Below, piece after piece: positions 45,569 through 57,011 of a stretch of DNA of 64,000 nt (positions are counted from its first letter, which is position 1; every line of letters begins with the position of its first letter). The translations under genes were made by a program, and so were the position numbers. Source of the DNA: Vibrio inusitatus (lineage in GTDB: Bacteria > Pseudomonadota > Gammaproteobacteria > Enterobacterales > Vibrionaceae). A model generated the notes under the pieces. It was not told the DNA's origin, did no database searches, and saw only the letters and a list, made by a program, of their open reading frames with translations. The stretch lies in NCBI GenBank assembly GCA_024346935.1, contig AP024879.1, positions 1,364,001 through 1,428,000 of the forward strand, in the 5' to 3' direction.

Positions 45569-46606
45569 CTACTCTTGCTCTGCTAGAGCGTTAAATAGTG
45601 GAACAAACGGCGCAGAATCGCCCTCTTTAAGTTTCAATGTATCGGCAAGCTGGGTATCCATAATGATGGTATTGCCTTCAAACTGTATCGCTTTGGTTGC
45701 TAAGGCTCGGAAGTGCTTCACGTGACCATTGCTGACTAGGTAGGGCACCTCACTGGCAGTGATATCTTTGGCAATCTTTACGGTAGCTAAGCGTTGTTCT
45801 CGGACCGCTCTAATATCTCTGACTTGCGACTCCAGCATTGGGCCTGCATCGAAGATATCAACGTAGTGGTTGAAGCGAAATCCTTCTGATTCCAGAAGCT
45901 TGCGTGCTGGCAAAGTGTGAGGGTGTGTATGACCAATCACTTCTTGAACTTCCTCTGGAAGTAAATTGGTATAAATAGGGTTTTTCGGCATTAATTCAGC
46001 AATAAATACCTTATCGTGCATCGAAAGCTTATCGGCGATTGCAAAATCAAGGTTGAAAAAGTGACGCCCTAGTCCTTCCCAAAAAGGCGAACTTCCTTCT
46101 TCATCACTAAAACCGCGCATCTCGGCGATAACAGTAGAATCAAAGCGTTCTTGGTTTTGGCCCATGAACAAAAAACGACTTTTAGATAGCAAATGACCGT
46201 TGTAGCTTATTCGCGACTCAGGAAGTAAAAACAGAGTGCACAACTCAGTGCATCCAGTATGGAAATTGCTAAGGCTTAAGGTTTGCACCTTGTTGTATAC
46301 ATCCAGTTCACGAGAGGCATGGACAGTTGTATCTAAATGATAGCTGTAGAAAGGGTCTTGTAAGCCGACACCCGCTTGCACTGCGCAGGTCCCAACCAAT
46401 GTTTGTTGCTCTAAATCTTCAGCAACAAATAAATAATATCCATCTTCTAGAGGGGTATCGCTCTCAAACGCGGCACAGCCATCTTCAATCATTTGATCGA
46501 TGCGCTTTGGATCATCCTGCATTGAGGTGAAACCGGTACCTGTTTGCTTCGCTAATTCCGCCAGTCCTTGACGATCGCTTGCTGTAATTGGACGTATCAA
46601 CAGCAT
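45569..46606 (-). CDS. astA: AstA, arginine N-succinyltransferase
   Basis: A 345-residue enzyme transferring succinyl from succinyl-CoA to arginine, the first step of the AST pathway. The start MLLIRPITASDRQGLAELA and segments GTGFTSM, CTLFLLPESRI, GLGRHFFNLDFAIAD and IGHTHPHTLPARKLLESEGF are typical of the AstA/AruG family. It forms a two-gene leftward operon with astB. Regulation by ArgR or RpoN is expected from other bacteria, but no clear site is seen upstream. Confidence 0.96.
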   Translation of the reverse strand: MLLIRPITASDRQGLAELAKQTGTGFTSMQDDPKRIDQMIEDGCAAFESDTPLEDGYYLFVAEDLEQQTLVGTCAVQAGVGLQDPFYSYHLDTTVHASRELDVYNKVQTLSLSNFHTGCTELCTLFLLPESRISYNGHLLSKSRFLFMGQNQERFDSTVIAEMRGFSDEEGSSPFWEGLGRHFFNLDFAIADKLSMHDKVFIAELMPKNPIYTNLLPEEVQEVIGHTHPHTLPARKLLESEGFRFNHYVDIFDAGPMLESQVRDIRAVREQRLATVKIAKDITASEVPYLVSNGHVKHFRALATKAIQFEGNTIIMDTQLADTLKLKEGDSAPFVPLFNALAEQE

Positions 46607-46985
46607 AAAAAATGCATCCCTTGCAATCTAAAATGAGAAGTCACAATACAGGCTTAGAAGTGCTTAGCAAGCCAAAAATATTCATTGTGATTGAATATCA
46701 CCTTATTTTATTCGCATTTTATGCAGATTAAGCATTTGTGTATTCAGTTGTTGCCAATTTAAAGGGTTGAGTTCATAGAAGATGGGTGACTATTTATGAG
46801 ATCTCAAAGATAGGTCGGAAATTTTAAACTATGTATTAAAACGTGATCTGCAGCTAAGTTTGCACTTTGGATTTATGGTTGATTTTTGAGCTTTATTCTT
46901 TCTGAATTTGTCGATGTGATGAGAAATAAGTGCCTATACTCGTTAGTGTTGAGCGGGTTTCTCAAAGGATAAGCGAGGGCGATGG
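46607..46985. promoter_or_regulatory. divergent region astA / amidotransferase gene
   Basis: A 379-base AT-rich interval between divergent genes. I see no gene, no strong hairpin and no convincing ArgR box; a weak dyad TGCATAAAATGCG (minus strand, near 46715) is the nearest candidate. Confidence 0.3.
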
Positions 46986-47726
46986 ATGAAAATAGGGATT
47001 CTAGTATGCGGGCATTTAGCACCGGCACTTTCTGAAAATTACGGCCAATATTCAAATATGATCGCGACGGTATTTAAAGCGGTCAATAATGAAATTACCT
47101 TCTATGAGTACGATGCATTCAATCAGCAACGGCCTGAAATAGAAGATTGTGACGGTTACATAATCACTGGAAGTGTATCTAATGCGTATGATGATGAACC
47201 GTGGATTTTAGGATTAATTGATTGGATTCAACGATGCGAAGCAAGACGTAAACCTTTGGTCGGAATCTGCTTTGGTCATCAACTCATTGCTCGTGCTCTT
47301 GGGGGGACGGTCGACAAATCAACCAAAGGCTGGGGGATAGGTAATTATGAAGTCAACATTGTTGCCCAAAAGCGTTGGATGAATTTGTCTATCGATAGGC
47401 TTCGAATGTTGGTGAGCCATCAAGATCAAGTGATTACCGTTCCTCGCGGTATGCGTGTTGTAGCCTCCAGTGATTTTTGTCCTAACTTTATGCTGGCAAA
47501 GGACAACCATATTTTCACCGTTCAAGGGCACCCCGAATTCTCTATGGAATTTACAGCTGAGCTCATTGAGATGCGTAAACACTTAATTAGTGATGAGCAT
47601 TATCGTTCCACCTTTGAACAGTTAAAAGAAGCCCCCGATTCCGCTATTGTTCTGCACTGGATAGATGCTTTTTTTGTGTTTAATACTCAGTCGATCCAGG
47701 AACAAGGTTTTCAGCAGGCAGGATAG
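46986..47726 (+). CDS. class I glutamine amidotransferase-like protein
   Basis: A 246-residue stand-alone class I amidotransferase fold. The nucleophile Cys95 is in GICFGHQ and the catalytic His in VQGHPEFSMEF, so the triad appears intact. Similar proteins (GMP-synthase-like, YfeJ-like, gamma-glutamyl hydrolase-like) act on glutamine or gamma-glutamyl compounds. The neighbour on the other side of the promoter region is the ast pathway, which may hint at nitrogen metabolism, but this is only context. Confidence 0.88.
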   Translation: MKIGILVCGHLAPALSENYGQYSNMIATVFKAVNNEITFYEYDAFNQQRPEIEDCDGYIITGSVSNAYDDEPWILGLIDWIQRCEARRKPLVGICFGHQLIARALGGTVDKSTKGWGIGNYEVNIVAQKRWMNLSIDRLRMLVSHQDQVITVPRGMRVVASSDFCPNFMLAKDNHIFTVQGHPEFSMEFTAELIEMRKHLISDEHYRSTFEQLKEAPDSAIVLHWIDAFFVFNTQSIQEQGFQQAG

Positions 47727-47735
47727 AAAAGCAAA

Positions 47736-47757
47736 GGCCTAGAGAATTCTCTAGGCC
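47736..47757. terminator. perfect 22-bp palindrome between convergent genes
   Basis: GGCCTAGAG (47736-47744) pairs with CTCTAGGCC (47749-47757) across AATT. It lacks a clean U-run, so it is a weak or Rho-assisted terminator shared by both genes. Confidence 0.55.
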
Positions 47758-47785
47758 AGATGTGATGATGAGTTAACCCTTTGAT

Positions 47786-49612
47786 CTATTGTGCAATAAA
47801 ACCGCCGGTTTGATGAGCCCATAGTTGTGCGTAAATTCCCTTACCTTGTATGAGTTCTTGATGAGTGCCTTGCTCCACTATGTGTCCCTTATCTAAAACA
47901 ATGAGTCTATCCATAGCCGCAATTGTCGATAGACGGTGAGCAATAGCGATTACGGTTTTTCCTTCCATTAACTCATTTAAACTCTCTTGAATAGCAGCCT
48001 CAACCTCAGAATCCAAAGCAGAAGTTGCCTCATCAAGCACCAATATTGGTGCATCTTTCAACAGTACACGAGAAATGGCAATGCGCTGACGTTGTCCGCC
48101 AGAGAGTTTCACTCCTCGTTCTCCTACTTGAGCATCATAGCCAAGGTTACCAAACGGGTCGGTTAATGTTTCGATGAACTCATGAGCGTGTGCTTGTTTG
48201 GTCGCTGCAATTAATTGGTCTTCACTGGCTGTCGGATTACCATACAAGATGTTGTCTCTAATAGAGCGGTGTAGTAGTGAGGTATCTTGCGTCACCATGC
48301 CGATATTACTGCGCAATGAGTCCTGAGTGATGGCTGAGATATCTTGCTCATCTATACTTATCTTGCCCCCTTCTACATCGTGAAAGCGCAACAGTAGGTT
48401 CACTAAGGTCGATTTACCTGCTCCAGAACGTCCCACTAAGCCTACTTTCTCACCAGGCTTAATATTTAAGCTCAGATTGCTTATTACTCCTTTGTTTTCA
48501 CCATAATGAAAGCTGACGTCATCAAAGTGTATTCCACCATTCGCAACTTGCAGAGGCTTAGCATCGTGTTTGTCCTTAATGTCTATAGGCTTAGAAAGTG
48601 TCGCCATGCCATCAACGGTGGTGCCCATGTTTTCAAACAACGCACCTACTTCCCACATGATCCACATCGACATGCCATTTAACCGCAGTGCCAAACTGAT
48701 GGCGATGGCAATAGCCCCAATACTGATGGCATTATCCATCCATAACATGATGGATATCGCGGCAATGGCGAACACTAAAACATAATTGACGATTTCCACC
48801 ATGACATTGAAGCCAGTGACAAGGCGCATCTGGCGATAAACAGTGTCCAAGAAGCCCTCCATGCCTTCTTCTGCATACTCGGTCTCTCGTTTACTATGCG
48901 AGAAGAGCTTAACTGTTGCGATGTTGGTGTAGCTATCGACAATACGTCCGGTCATGGTCGAGCGCGCATTGGCTTGCTCTGAAGAGACTTGCTTTAAGCG
49001 AGGTACAAAGTAGATTTGGATAGCAATATAGGCTAACAGCCAAACCAGCATAGGTAGCATTAAACGATAATCAGCTTGAGCAAGAAGCACTATGATCGAA
49101 GTGAAATAGACACAGACGTACACAAATACATCCAGCGTCTTCATAACGGTCTCTCTCACCGAGAGGGATGTTTGCATTACTTTGGTGGCTATCCTGCCGG
49201 CAAAATCGTCTTGATAAAACGATAAACTTTGTTTCAGTAGATAGCGGTGTGCCATCCAGCGAATAGACATCGGATAATTGCCAAGTAAGGTCTGATGTTG
49301 AACCAGTGAATGCAAAGTGACTAAAAGAGGCATAACGATTAATACCAATACGCCGTAGGTGATGAGCGTATCTGCATTTTCTTGCATGAAAGAGTCAGGA
49401 TCACTTGACCCTAACCAATCAACAAGCTTACCCATCATGCTAAAGAGGGACACCTCTACAATGGCGACTATAGTACTGAGTAGCGCCATCAATAGCAGAG
49501 GCTTTTCAAATCCTTTGGTGTAATAACGACAAAAAGCGATAACCGTATTGGGTGGCTGTTCGGGCTCGTTTTTTGGGAAGGCCTTAGTGAATCCTTCGAA
49601 GATTTTATACAT
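47786..49612 (-). CDS. ABC exporter half-transporter (permease fused to ATPase)
   Basis: A 608-residue type I ABC exporter. Six hydrophobic segments (about 38-320) precede the ATPase domain: Walker A GLVGRSGAGKSTLVNLLLRF near residue 392, signature LSGGQRQRIAISRVLL near 502, Walker B ILVLDEATSALD near 525 and the switch His in AIAHRLSTI. It resembles MsbA/LmrA-type or YheI-like multidrug exporters; it functions as a dimer. The gene is single. Its upstream side is occupied by the 144-bp repeat array, so its promoter is probably between 49613 and about 49785. Confidence 0.9.
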   Translation of the reverse strand: MYKIFEGFTKAFPKNEPEQPPNTVIAFCRYYTKGFEKPLLLMALLSTIVAIVEVSLFSMMGKLVDWLGSSDPDSFMQENADTLITYGVLVLIVMPLLVTLHSLVQHQTLLGNYPMSIRWMAHRYLLKQSLSFYQDDFAGRIATKVMQTSLSVRETVMKTLDVFVYVCVYFTSIIVLLAQADYRLMLPMLVWLLAYIAIQIYFVPRLKQVSSEQANARSTMTGRIVDSYTNIATVKLFSHSKRETEYAEEGMEGFLDTVYRQMRLVTGFNVMVEIVNYVLVFAIAAISIMLWMDNAISIGAIAIAISLALRLNGMSMWIMWEVGALFENMGTTVDGMATLSKPIDIKDKHDAKPLQVANGGIHFDDVSFHYGENKGVISNLSLNIKPGEKVGLVGRSGAGKSTLVNLLLRFHDVEGGKISIDEQDISAITQDSLRSNIGMVTQDTSLLHRSIRDNILYGNPTASEDQLIAATKQAHAHEFIETLTDPFGNLGYDAQVGERGVKLSGGQRQRIAISRVLLKDAPILVLDEATSALDSEVEAAIQESLNELMEGKTVIAIAHRLSTIAAMDRLIVLDKGHIVEQGTHQELIQGKGIYAQLWAHQTGGFIAQ

Positions 49613-49784
49613 AAACTAATCCTAAAATGCACCTTGCTGAGAGACAATAAGAAATAGTGAGCAAGGTTTAAATAGTGTTTTTTAAACAGACACTTAGATA
49701 AATAGGATAGTTGATGATAAAGGAAAGAACATCTTAAGAATGATTCTTTTAATTGGCAGCCTAAAACGTCTTTTTGAAAAGGAT

Positions 49785-50709
49785 CACCTCTGAGCGATTT
49801 TATCGGAGATCTAATTTGTTCTGCAGTTGAAGAGGTCTCCAATAAAAGACCTTGGAGACGACGAAAGGTGCCATTGCTTAAAGGCGTGAGTGCTACTTTC
49901 CAGCTGAAGATATTGTCTTAAAAACGGTCATCTCCGAGCGCTCTAATCGGAGATCTAAGTTGTTCTGCAGTTGAAAATGTCTCCAATAAAAGACTTTGGA
50001 GACGACGAAAAGTGCCATTGTTGAAAGGCGTAAGTGTTACCTTCCAGCTGAAGATATCGTCTTAAAAATAGCCATCTCCGAGCGCTCTAATCGGAGATCT
50101 AAGTTGTTCTGTAGTTGAAGAGGTCCCCAATAAAAGACTTTGGAGACGACAAAAGTGCCACTGCTACGTTCCAGCTGAAGATATTGTCTTAAAAACGGTC
50201 ATCTCCGAGCGCTCTAATCGGAGATCTAAGTTGTGCTGCAGTTGAAAAGGTCTCCAATAAAAGACCTTGGAGACGACGAAAGGTGCCATTGTTGAAAGGC
50301 GTAAGTGTTACCTTCCAGCTGAATATATTGTCTTAAAAACGGTCATCTCCGAGCGCTCTAATCGGAGATCTAAGTTGTGCTGCAGTTGAAAAGGTCTCCA
50401 ATAAAAGACCTTGGAGACGACGAAAGGTGCCACTACTGAAAGGCGTGAGTTATTAAATTCCAGCTGAAGATATCGTCTCAAAACGGTCATCTCCGAGCGC
50501 TTTAATCGGAGATCTAATTTGTTCTGTAGTTGAAGAGGTCTCCAATAAAAGACCTTGGAGACGACGAAAAATGCCATTGTTGAAAGGCGTAAGTGTTACC
50601 TTCCAGCTGAAGATATTGTCTTAAAAACGGTCATCTCCGAGCGCTTTAATCGGAGATCTAATTTGTTCTGCAGTTGAAGAGGTCTCCAATAAAAGACCTT
50701 GGAAACGAC
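49785..50709. repeat. tandem BIME array, seven units with 144-bp period
   Basis: Palindrome A, TCTCCGA-loop-TCGGAGA, starts at 49931, 50075, 50202, 50346, 50490 and 50634, with a degenerate first copy at 49788. Palindrome B, GTCTCCAA-loop-TTGGAGAC, starts at 49835, 49979, 50123, 50250, 50394, 50538 and 50682. Spacing is 144 throughout except one unit of 127, which lost 17 bases in the spacer. A carries a GTCAT head and ATCTAAG tail; B read on the other strand has a GTCGT head, so each unit is an inverted REP pair. Spacers contain a repeated TTCCAGCTGAAGATAT motif. Copies differ by few bases. Confidence 0.9.
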
Positions 50710-50798
50710 GAAAGCTGTCATTGCTGAGAGCTAGAAGCTTTCAGCATCAAAGAGTGGGATGCTTGAAATCTGCAACCCCCCTAACTCATAAATAATCA

Positions 50799-52679
50799 TC
50801 AAGAAACAGCACTCATAATGGCCAGGTTTTTGCCGTTTTGTTTGCCTTTGTCTGTGGCTTGTAGTGATGATGACAGTGTTTTGTCTACGCAATCATACAG
50901 GTGAGATACACCGATGCTGACGGTAAAGTTGACGTTTACGGTATCAAAGACAAATTTATGTCCTTCAATGGCAGCACGCAGTTTTTCTGCCAAGATAAAT
51001 GCGTGTTGCTGATCAACGGCGTTGTAGAGCACACAGAATTCATCCCCCCCTGTTCTGGCGACTGACAGTGTCGATGATGTTGGGAAGTATTTAGTGATCA
51101 CACTCGACATCTCGAGTATCAGCTGATCGCCACACATATAACCATATTGGTAGTTAATCAGCTTTAAGTCATCCACATCAATAGTCAGTAGGTACACATC
51201 ACGGTGACCCTTGTAGCGATTGATTTTATTGCGTAGCGTAAACAAGTTATCTTGATTTGTAGCAGCGTCACGTAGTGAAATCTGTTGCTGTAACAATACG
51301 TTAGATAACGAAGTTTCGATATAGGTTTGTAGTAGCTTCATCAAGCTTGGAAATGTCTGAAACCGACTTTCGATGAATATCACACCAGTCAGTCCATTGT
51401 GTCCAAGCAAAGGAATACGATAATAGTTTGTGCTTAACTGAATCTGTTTCGCCAAAGGATCCTGACTCGCTGAGCGTAGATACTTCACCTTACTTGTTAG
51501 TAGGTCTAGAGCATATTCTTTATCGGTTAATATCGACTGTTCTTGACCATGATAGTCGACAGTATAAAACGTCTGCCCCTCGTGATTATAGAGGCATAGC
51601 TGCGCACGTCGACGTGTACAAAATCTCCCTAGTAGATACAGAACCTGGTTTTTGAACTCCAGTAGAGTAGTTGTTTTTGACAAATCAGTGAGCGCAACTT
51701 GCAGTTGTTTATTCAGGTAATGAAAGACAGATACGAATAAGGATAAGCTCAATGCAACAAAGGCAACAAGTAGCATTGAATAACTGTGAGCAAACAGATC
51801 AGATCGAGATATCGACGAAAAATAGATCCAATTTAGGCTATTTTTGGCGTTGTAGGACGCAAGTTTTGCGTCACCGTGAAAGAAATAATTTATCGAACCA
51901 GACTGTTTATTGTTGGGTAACGCATTCTCTGGATTGAACGTATAGTTTGGTGTATCTGAAAAATAGTAGCTAACAGGCTGTGCTCTCTCATCTTGAGATA
52001 GTTCACCGGCAATAGAATATTTATAGATAACCGCCATTTCACCAATCCTGTTTGGATTTGGATGCAGTATTATTTTGCCAGTGGCCCTATCAACAATAAA
52101 TACGTTACCACTGTTTAGGGTACGCAGATCTATCAGAGCCTGACTCATATACATTAGGTCAAATTCAATAATGTATTGAGGTGTATTAACTGGGTTTTTT
52201 TCGCGTAATGCTACGACCCAACGGCGATTTTGACTGCGATATAGGCTGGATATTTGGTATCGGTTTTCCATGAAACTGATATCGGTCCAGCTGACATCTT
52301 GCATATTAAAGGACTTTGCATCTGTATTATGTAAGCTTGCGTTGTAGATTTCAGACTCAGAGAACGCCTTATTGGTGCCAGCATCGTAACGTAAGATATC
52401 GTTATAATTCTCAGTATTTCGAATAATATTGATAGCATTAAGATTAGAAGCACTCTGATCTTCAAGCTCAAATGATCTGTTCAAAGAAGAAAAGATATTG
52501 ATGCTATTTTTTAGGTGTGCCTTAGTCAGCTTTGCAGCTGTCCTGAGATTAGCCTGTGTTTGTTTCAGTGCATCATCTTTAACACTAACGTAGTGTTGAT
52601 AAGCAACGAAAATTAATACTGTACTGAGCACGACCACATAAGGTCGCATAAGCCGAATAATAGTTCTTGGTAAAGCCAT
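50799..52679 (-). CDS. membrane diguanylate cyclase with Cache-like sensor
   Basis: A 626-residue protein with an N-terminal membrane segment (about 14-30), a periplasmic Cache-like sensor (SGNVFIVDRATGKIILHPNP is characteristic), a second membrane segment (about 300-325), a GAF-like linker and a C-terminal GGDEF domain with intact GGDEF in ARTGGDEFCVLY. No RxxD inhibitory site is seen before the motif. It should produce c-di-GMP in response to an unknown small molecule. Its 3' end faces the 144-bp repeat array. Confidence 0.92.
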   Translation of the reverse strand: MALPRTIIRLMRPYVVVLSTVLIFVAYQHYVSVKDDALKQTQANLRTAAKLTKAHLKNSINIFSSLNRSFELEDQSASNLNAINIIRNTENYNDILRYDAGTNKAFSESEIYNASLHNTDAKSFNMQDVSWTDISFMENRYQISSLYRSQNRRWVVALREKNPVNTPQYIIEFDLMYMSQALIDLRTLNSGNVFIVDRATGKIILHPNPNRIGEMAVIYKYSIAGELSQDERAQPVSYYFSDTPNYTFNPENALPNNKQSGSINYFFHGDAKLASYNAKNSLNWIYFSSISRSDLFAHSYSMLLVAFVALSLSLFVSVFHYLNKQLQVALTDLSKTTTLLEFKNQVLYLLGRFCTRRRAQLCLYNHEGQTFYTVDYHGQEQSILTDKEYALDLLTSKVKYLRSASQDPLAKQIQLSTNYYRIPLLGHNGLTGVIFIESRFQTFPSLMKLLQTYIETSLSNVLLQQQISLRDAATNQDNLFTLRNKINRYKGHRDVYLLTIDVDDLKLINYQYGYMCGDQLILEMSSVITKYFPTSSTLSVARTGGDEFCVLYNAVDQQHAFILAEKLRAAIEGHKFVFDTVNVNFTVSIGVSHLYDCVDKTLSSSLQATDKGKQNGKNLAIMSAVS

Positions 52680-52990
52680 ACTGAGTTCATTGTTGTTAAT
52701 TTAGTTGGGCGTTTAACGCCATTAAGTTTCGCGGTTACTTTTTGTCCGCTTTGAAACGAAAGGCGATTGTATAGTAATTGTAAATGTGATCAAGATCTCT
52801 TTATTGTGTCGTCGTTAAATGACAAGTGCCGTATTAAAGCGTGTTTTTGTATGCATAGCCTTGATATAAGACAGGTGGAAGGCTGTATGTATGTTCTTTG
52901 TGTCAGAGAGTTTTCGAGGTTAAAGCCAATTAATTCCGTTCGAAAATGTAACGATTGTTGTTTGTTAGGGCTATAACTTTGAAGGTTTAA
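52680..52990. promoter_or_regulatory. promoter side of the Cache-GGDEF gene
   Basis: About 310 bases upstream of the cyclase gene. Short overlapping frames on both strands are cysteine-rich, lack ribosome sites and look random. No regulator site is recognised. Confidence 0.3.
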
Positions 52991-53027
52991 AAAAAGTAGC
53001 CCCAGCAAAAGGCTGAGGCTACTTTTT
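52991..53027. terminator. terminator of glgX
   Basis: AAAAAGTAGCC (52991-53001) pairs with GGCTACTTTTT (53017-53027), with an inner CAGC/GCTG stem. The A-run gives a U-run for leftward glgX transcription. Confidence 0.88.
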
Positions 53028-53049
53028 AGGTTTGAAAGGGCTAGGGCGG

Positions 53050-55050
<2,001 letters not shown>

Positions 55051-55423
55051 TCGTTGTTTTGTCTTTTGTTTATTTTGTGAATGGTTTGAGTGTTAAGTTA
55101 AAAGGTTTGCCCCGCTAACGCAATAGTGATTGTGCCATGAAGCCTGTTCTGATCAGGTTTTAAGTAAAAATATTGAACACCGTACACTATCTGTAGTGAG
55201 GCTCTACACGTTAATCTTGCTAGCTGGCTGATGAGTAAACCCAGTATCGAAGTGGTTACAAAAGTTTTCGTCATAGGGTATTGAGAGCTACATCACGAAA
55301 AATACTATTTGACGAAATTAAATGAATATTTGATGGAACTTTTAAATAGAGACATAGATCTTACTCTGCGCATAATCCACTGTGACCGCTCTCTCTAGCA
55401 GTGGCCGATCTACTCCTTAATTG

Positions 55424-55505
55424 TGTGATCAACTAGACAAGTAGCTATATCTACGCCCCCTCATCCCCTCCCTGCTTCCCCCGCTATTTAACCAAAGGAG
55501 GAGGA
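55424..55505. promoter_or_regulatory. MalT-type regulatory region of lamB (and perhaps glgX)
   Basis: GGGGATGAGG on the minus strand (55459-55468) is an exact match to the MalT box GGGGAKGAGG. AAGGAGGAGG on the plus strand (55495-55504) matches 8 of 10. A CRP-like half site TGTGA with a weak second half starts at 55424. The region divides glgX and lamB. Control by maltotriose-activated MalT is inferred. The remaining part of the 610-base interval holds no gene. Confidence 0.6.
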
Positions 55506-55660
55506 CTCAGACCTATACCGTTCCAATTATTATCTCTCCTGTCGAATAAGAACAGATTTCACACTTACATTTTTTGTTGGCGGTATTAACGGAATGGACT
55601 GTTAAGCAGCGAAGAATGTATTAGAAAAATAAAAAAAATCGTTTCGGGAGTTAACGAATA

Positions 55661-56869
55661 ATGAAAAAGGTAAACCTACTTACAGCAGCGGTTACAGCTG
55701 CCCTACTATCTACTTCAGCTATGGCTGTAGAATTCAACGGTTACATGCGTGCTGGTACTGGTATCTCTGGTAACAGTGGTTCTGATGTAGCAGTAAACAA
55801 AAACGGTATTGGTCGTCTAGGTAACGAAAACGACAACTACTCTGAGTTTGGTCTTGCTCAAGATCTTCAAACGGGTGAAGTTAACTGGCGTATCGAGTCA
55901 ATGATTGCTTCTGGTGCTCCAGGTGCAAACGGTTGGGAAGATGCTGACTTCAATGTTGCACAGTTTGCTGTTAAAGCAAATGGTATCTTTGATTTCGACA
56001 AGGAAGCAACACTTTGGGCAGGTAAAACATACTACCAACGTAAAGACATCCATATTACAGACTTCTACTACCTGAATACATCGGGTACTGGTGGTGGTAT
56101 TGAAAACCTATCTGTTGGTAACCAAAAACTTTCTCTAGCTGTAATCCAAGATGGTGAGAATGGCGATGACTCTTCTGGTTTTATCTTTGATGCTCGTCTA
56201 GCAAATATCGGCCTATGGTCTGATGCTAACTTAGAAGTCGCTCTTGCATACAACTTTGCAAACGAAAAAGATGGCGGCTCTGAAGAAGCTGATGATGGCT
56301 TGTTAGCAACTTTCATCCTTCAGCAAGGTTTGAGCATTGGCTTTAACCAAACAGTATTCCAGTACGGTACTAATGGTTACGGTGTTCAAGCAGCTAACTT
56401 CTGGGGTTCAGGCTCATACTACGCACGTGGTACTAATAACTTCAACGATTCAACAGGTTACCGCCTGATCAACTGGGGTGTTATCTCAATGGGCGACTCT
56501 TGGGAAATGGGTCACCAGTTAGCATTTATGGCAGGTCAAGACATCGGTGATGACACTGGCGCTACTAACGACACTGACCAATACTCTGTAGTTGTTCGCC
56601 CTATGTACAAGTGGGATGACACTATGCGTACAGTATTCGAAGCGGGTTACAATGCAGGTGAACAGCTAGATGGCAACGGTAGCACTGAAGACTTTGGTAA
56701 CGCTAAATTTACAGTAGCTCAAGCATGGGCTATGGGAAGCAGCTTCTGGGCTCGTCCTGAAATCCGCGTATACGGTTCTTACATCCTAGACACTGAAGAC
56801 GACAATGCATTTGGTCAAGGTAACGACACTGAGTATGTTGTTGGTATCCAAGCAGAAGCATGGTGGTAA
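55661..56869 (+). CDS. lamB: maltoporin LamB
   Basis: A 402-residue outer-membrane porin with a 22-residue signal peptide (ending SAMA) and mature start VEFNGYMRAGTGIS, a hallmark of maltoporins. Further segments GRLGNENDNYSEFGLAQDL, ATLWAGKTYYQRKDIHITDF and YYLNTSGTGGGIE match LamB greasy-slide and plug-loop regions, and the sequence ends in an aromatic residue (AEAWW). It allows maltodextrin entry. The gene is followed by a terminator and then malM; MalT boxes lie about 160-200 bases upstream. Confidence 0.96.
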   Translation: MKKVNLLTAAVTAALLSTSAMAVEFNGYMRAGTGISGNSGSDVAVNKNGIGRLGNENDNYSEFGLAQDLQTGEVNWRIESMIASGAPGANGWEDADFNVAQFAVKANGIFDFDKEATLWAGKTYYQRKDIHITDFYYLNTSGTGGGIENLSVGNQKLSLAVIQDGENGDDSSGFIFDARLANIGLWSDANLEVALAYNFANEKDGGSEEADDGLLATFILQQGLSIGFNQTVFQYGTNGYGVQAANFWGSGSYYARGTNNFNDSTGYRLINWGVISMGDSWEMGHQLAFMAGQDIGDDTGATNDTDQYSVVVRPMYKWDDTMRTVFEAGYNAGEQLDGNGSTEDFGNAKFTVAQAWAMGSSFWARPEIRVYGSYILDTEDDNAFGQGNDTEYVVGIQAEAWW

Positions 56870-56901
56870 TCAAACCGTTCTAGTTTGAATTAGGTTTATC
56901 A

Positions 56902-56930
56902 AATAGCCGACGTTCAGTCGGCTATTTTTT
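56902..56930 (+). terminator. terminator between lamB and malM
   Basis: AATAGCCGAC (56902-56911) pairs with GTCGGCTATT (56917-56926) and is followed by T's. It could reduce malM expression relative to lamB. Confidence 0.8.
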
Positions 56931-57011
56931 TAAGGGCTTTACTCTGCTGTATTTGCTATAACAGATAGTCAGATTTCAAAGTCATTAAAAAAATAACAAA
57001 GGAAACATCCA

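Noticed and set aside
46690..46740. ArgR box upstream of astA
   Set aside because: The best dyad differs from the ArgR consensus at several fixed positions, so it is not listed as a site.
50308..50577. 89-codon minus-strand frame with an internal sequence repeat
   Set aside because: It lies entirely in the 144-bp array; because 144 is a multiple of three the frame stays open and repeats itself. It has no ribosome site or family similarity.
49785..50709. CRISPR-like array
   Set aside because: Both the palindromes and the spacers between them are repeated, the period is 144 bases and no cas gene is present.
52767..53008. overlapping cysteine-rich frames on both strands upstream of the cyclase gene
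   Set aside because: They overlap each other and the terminator, lack ribosome sites and have random composition.
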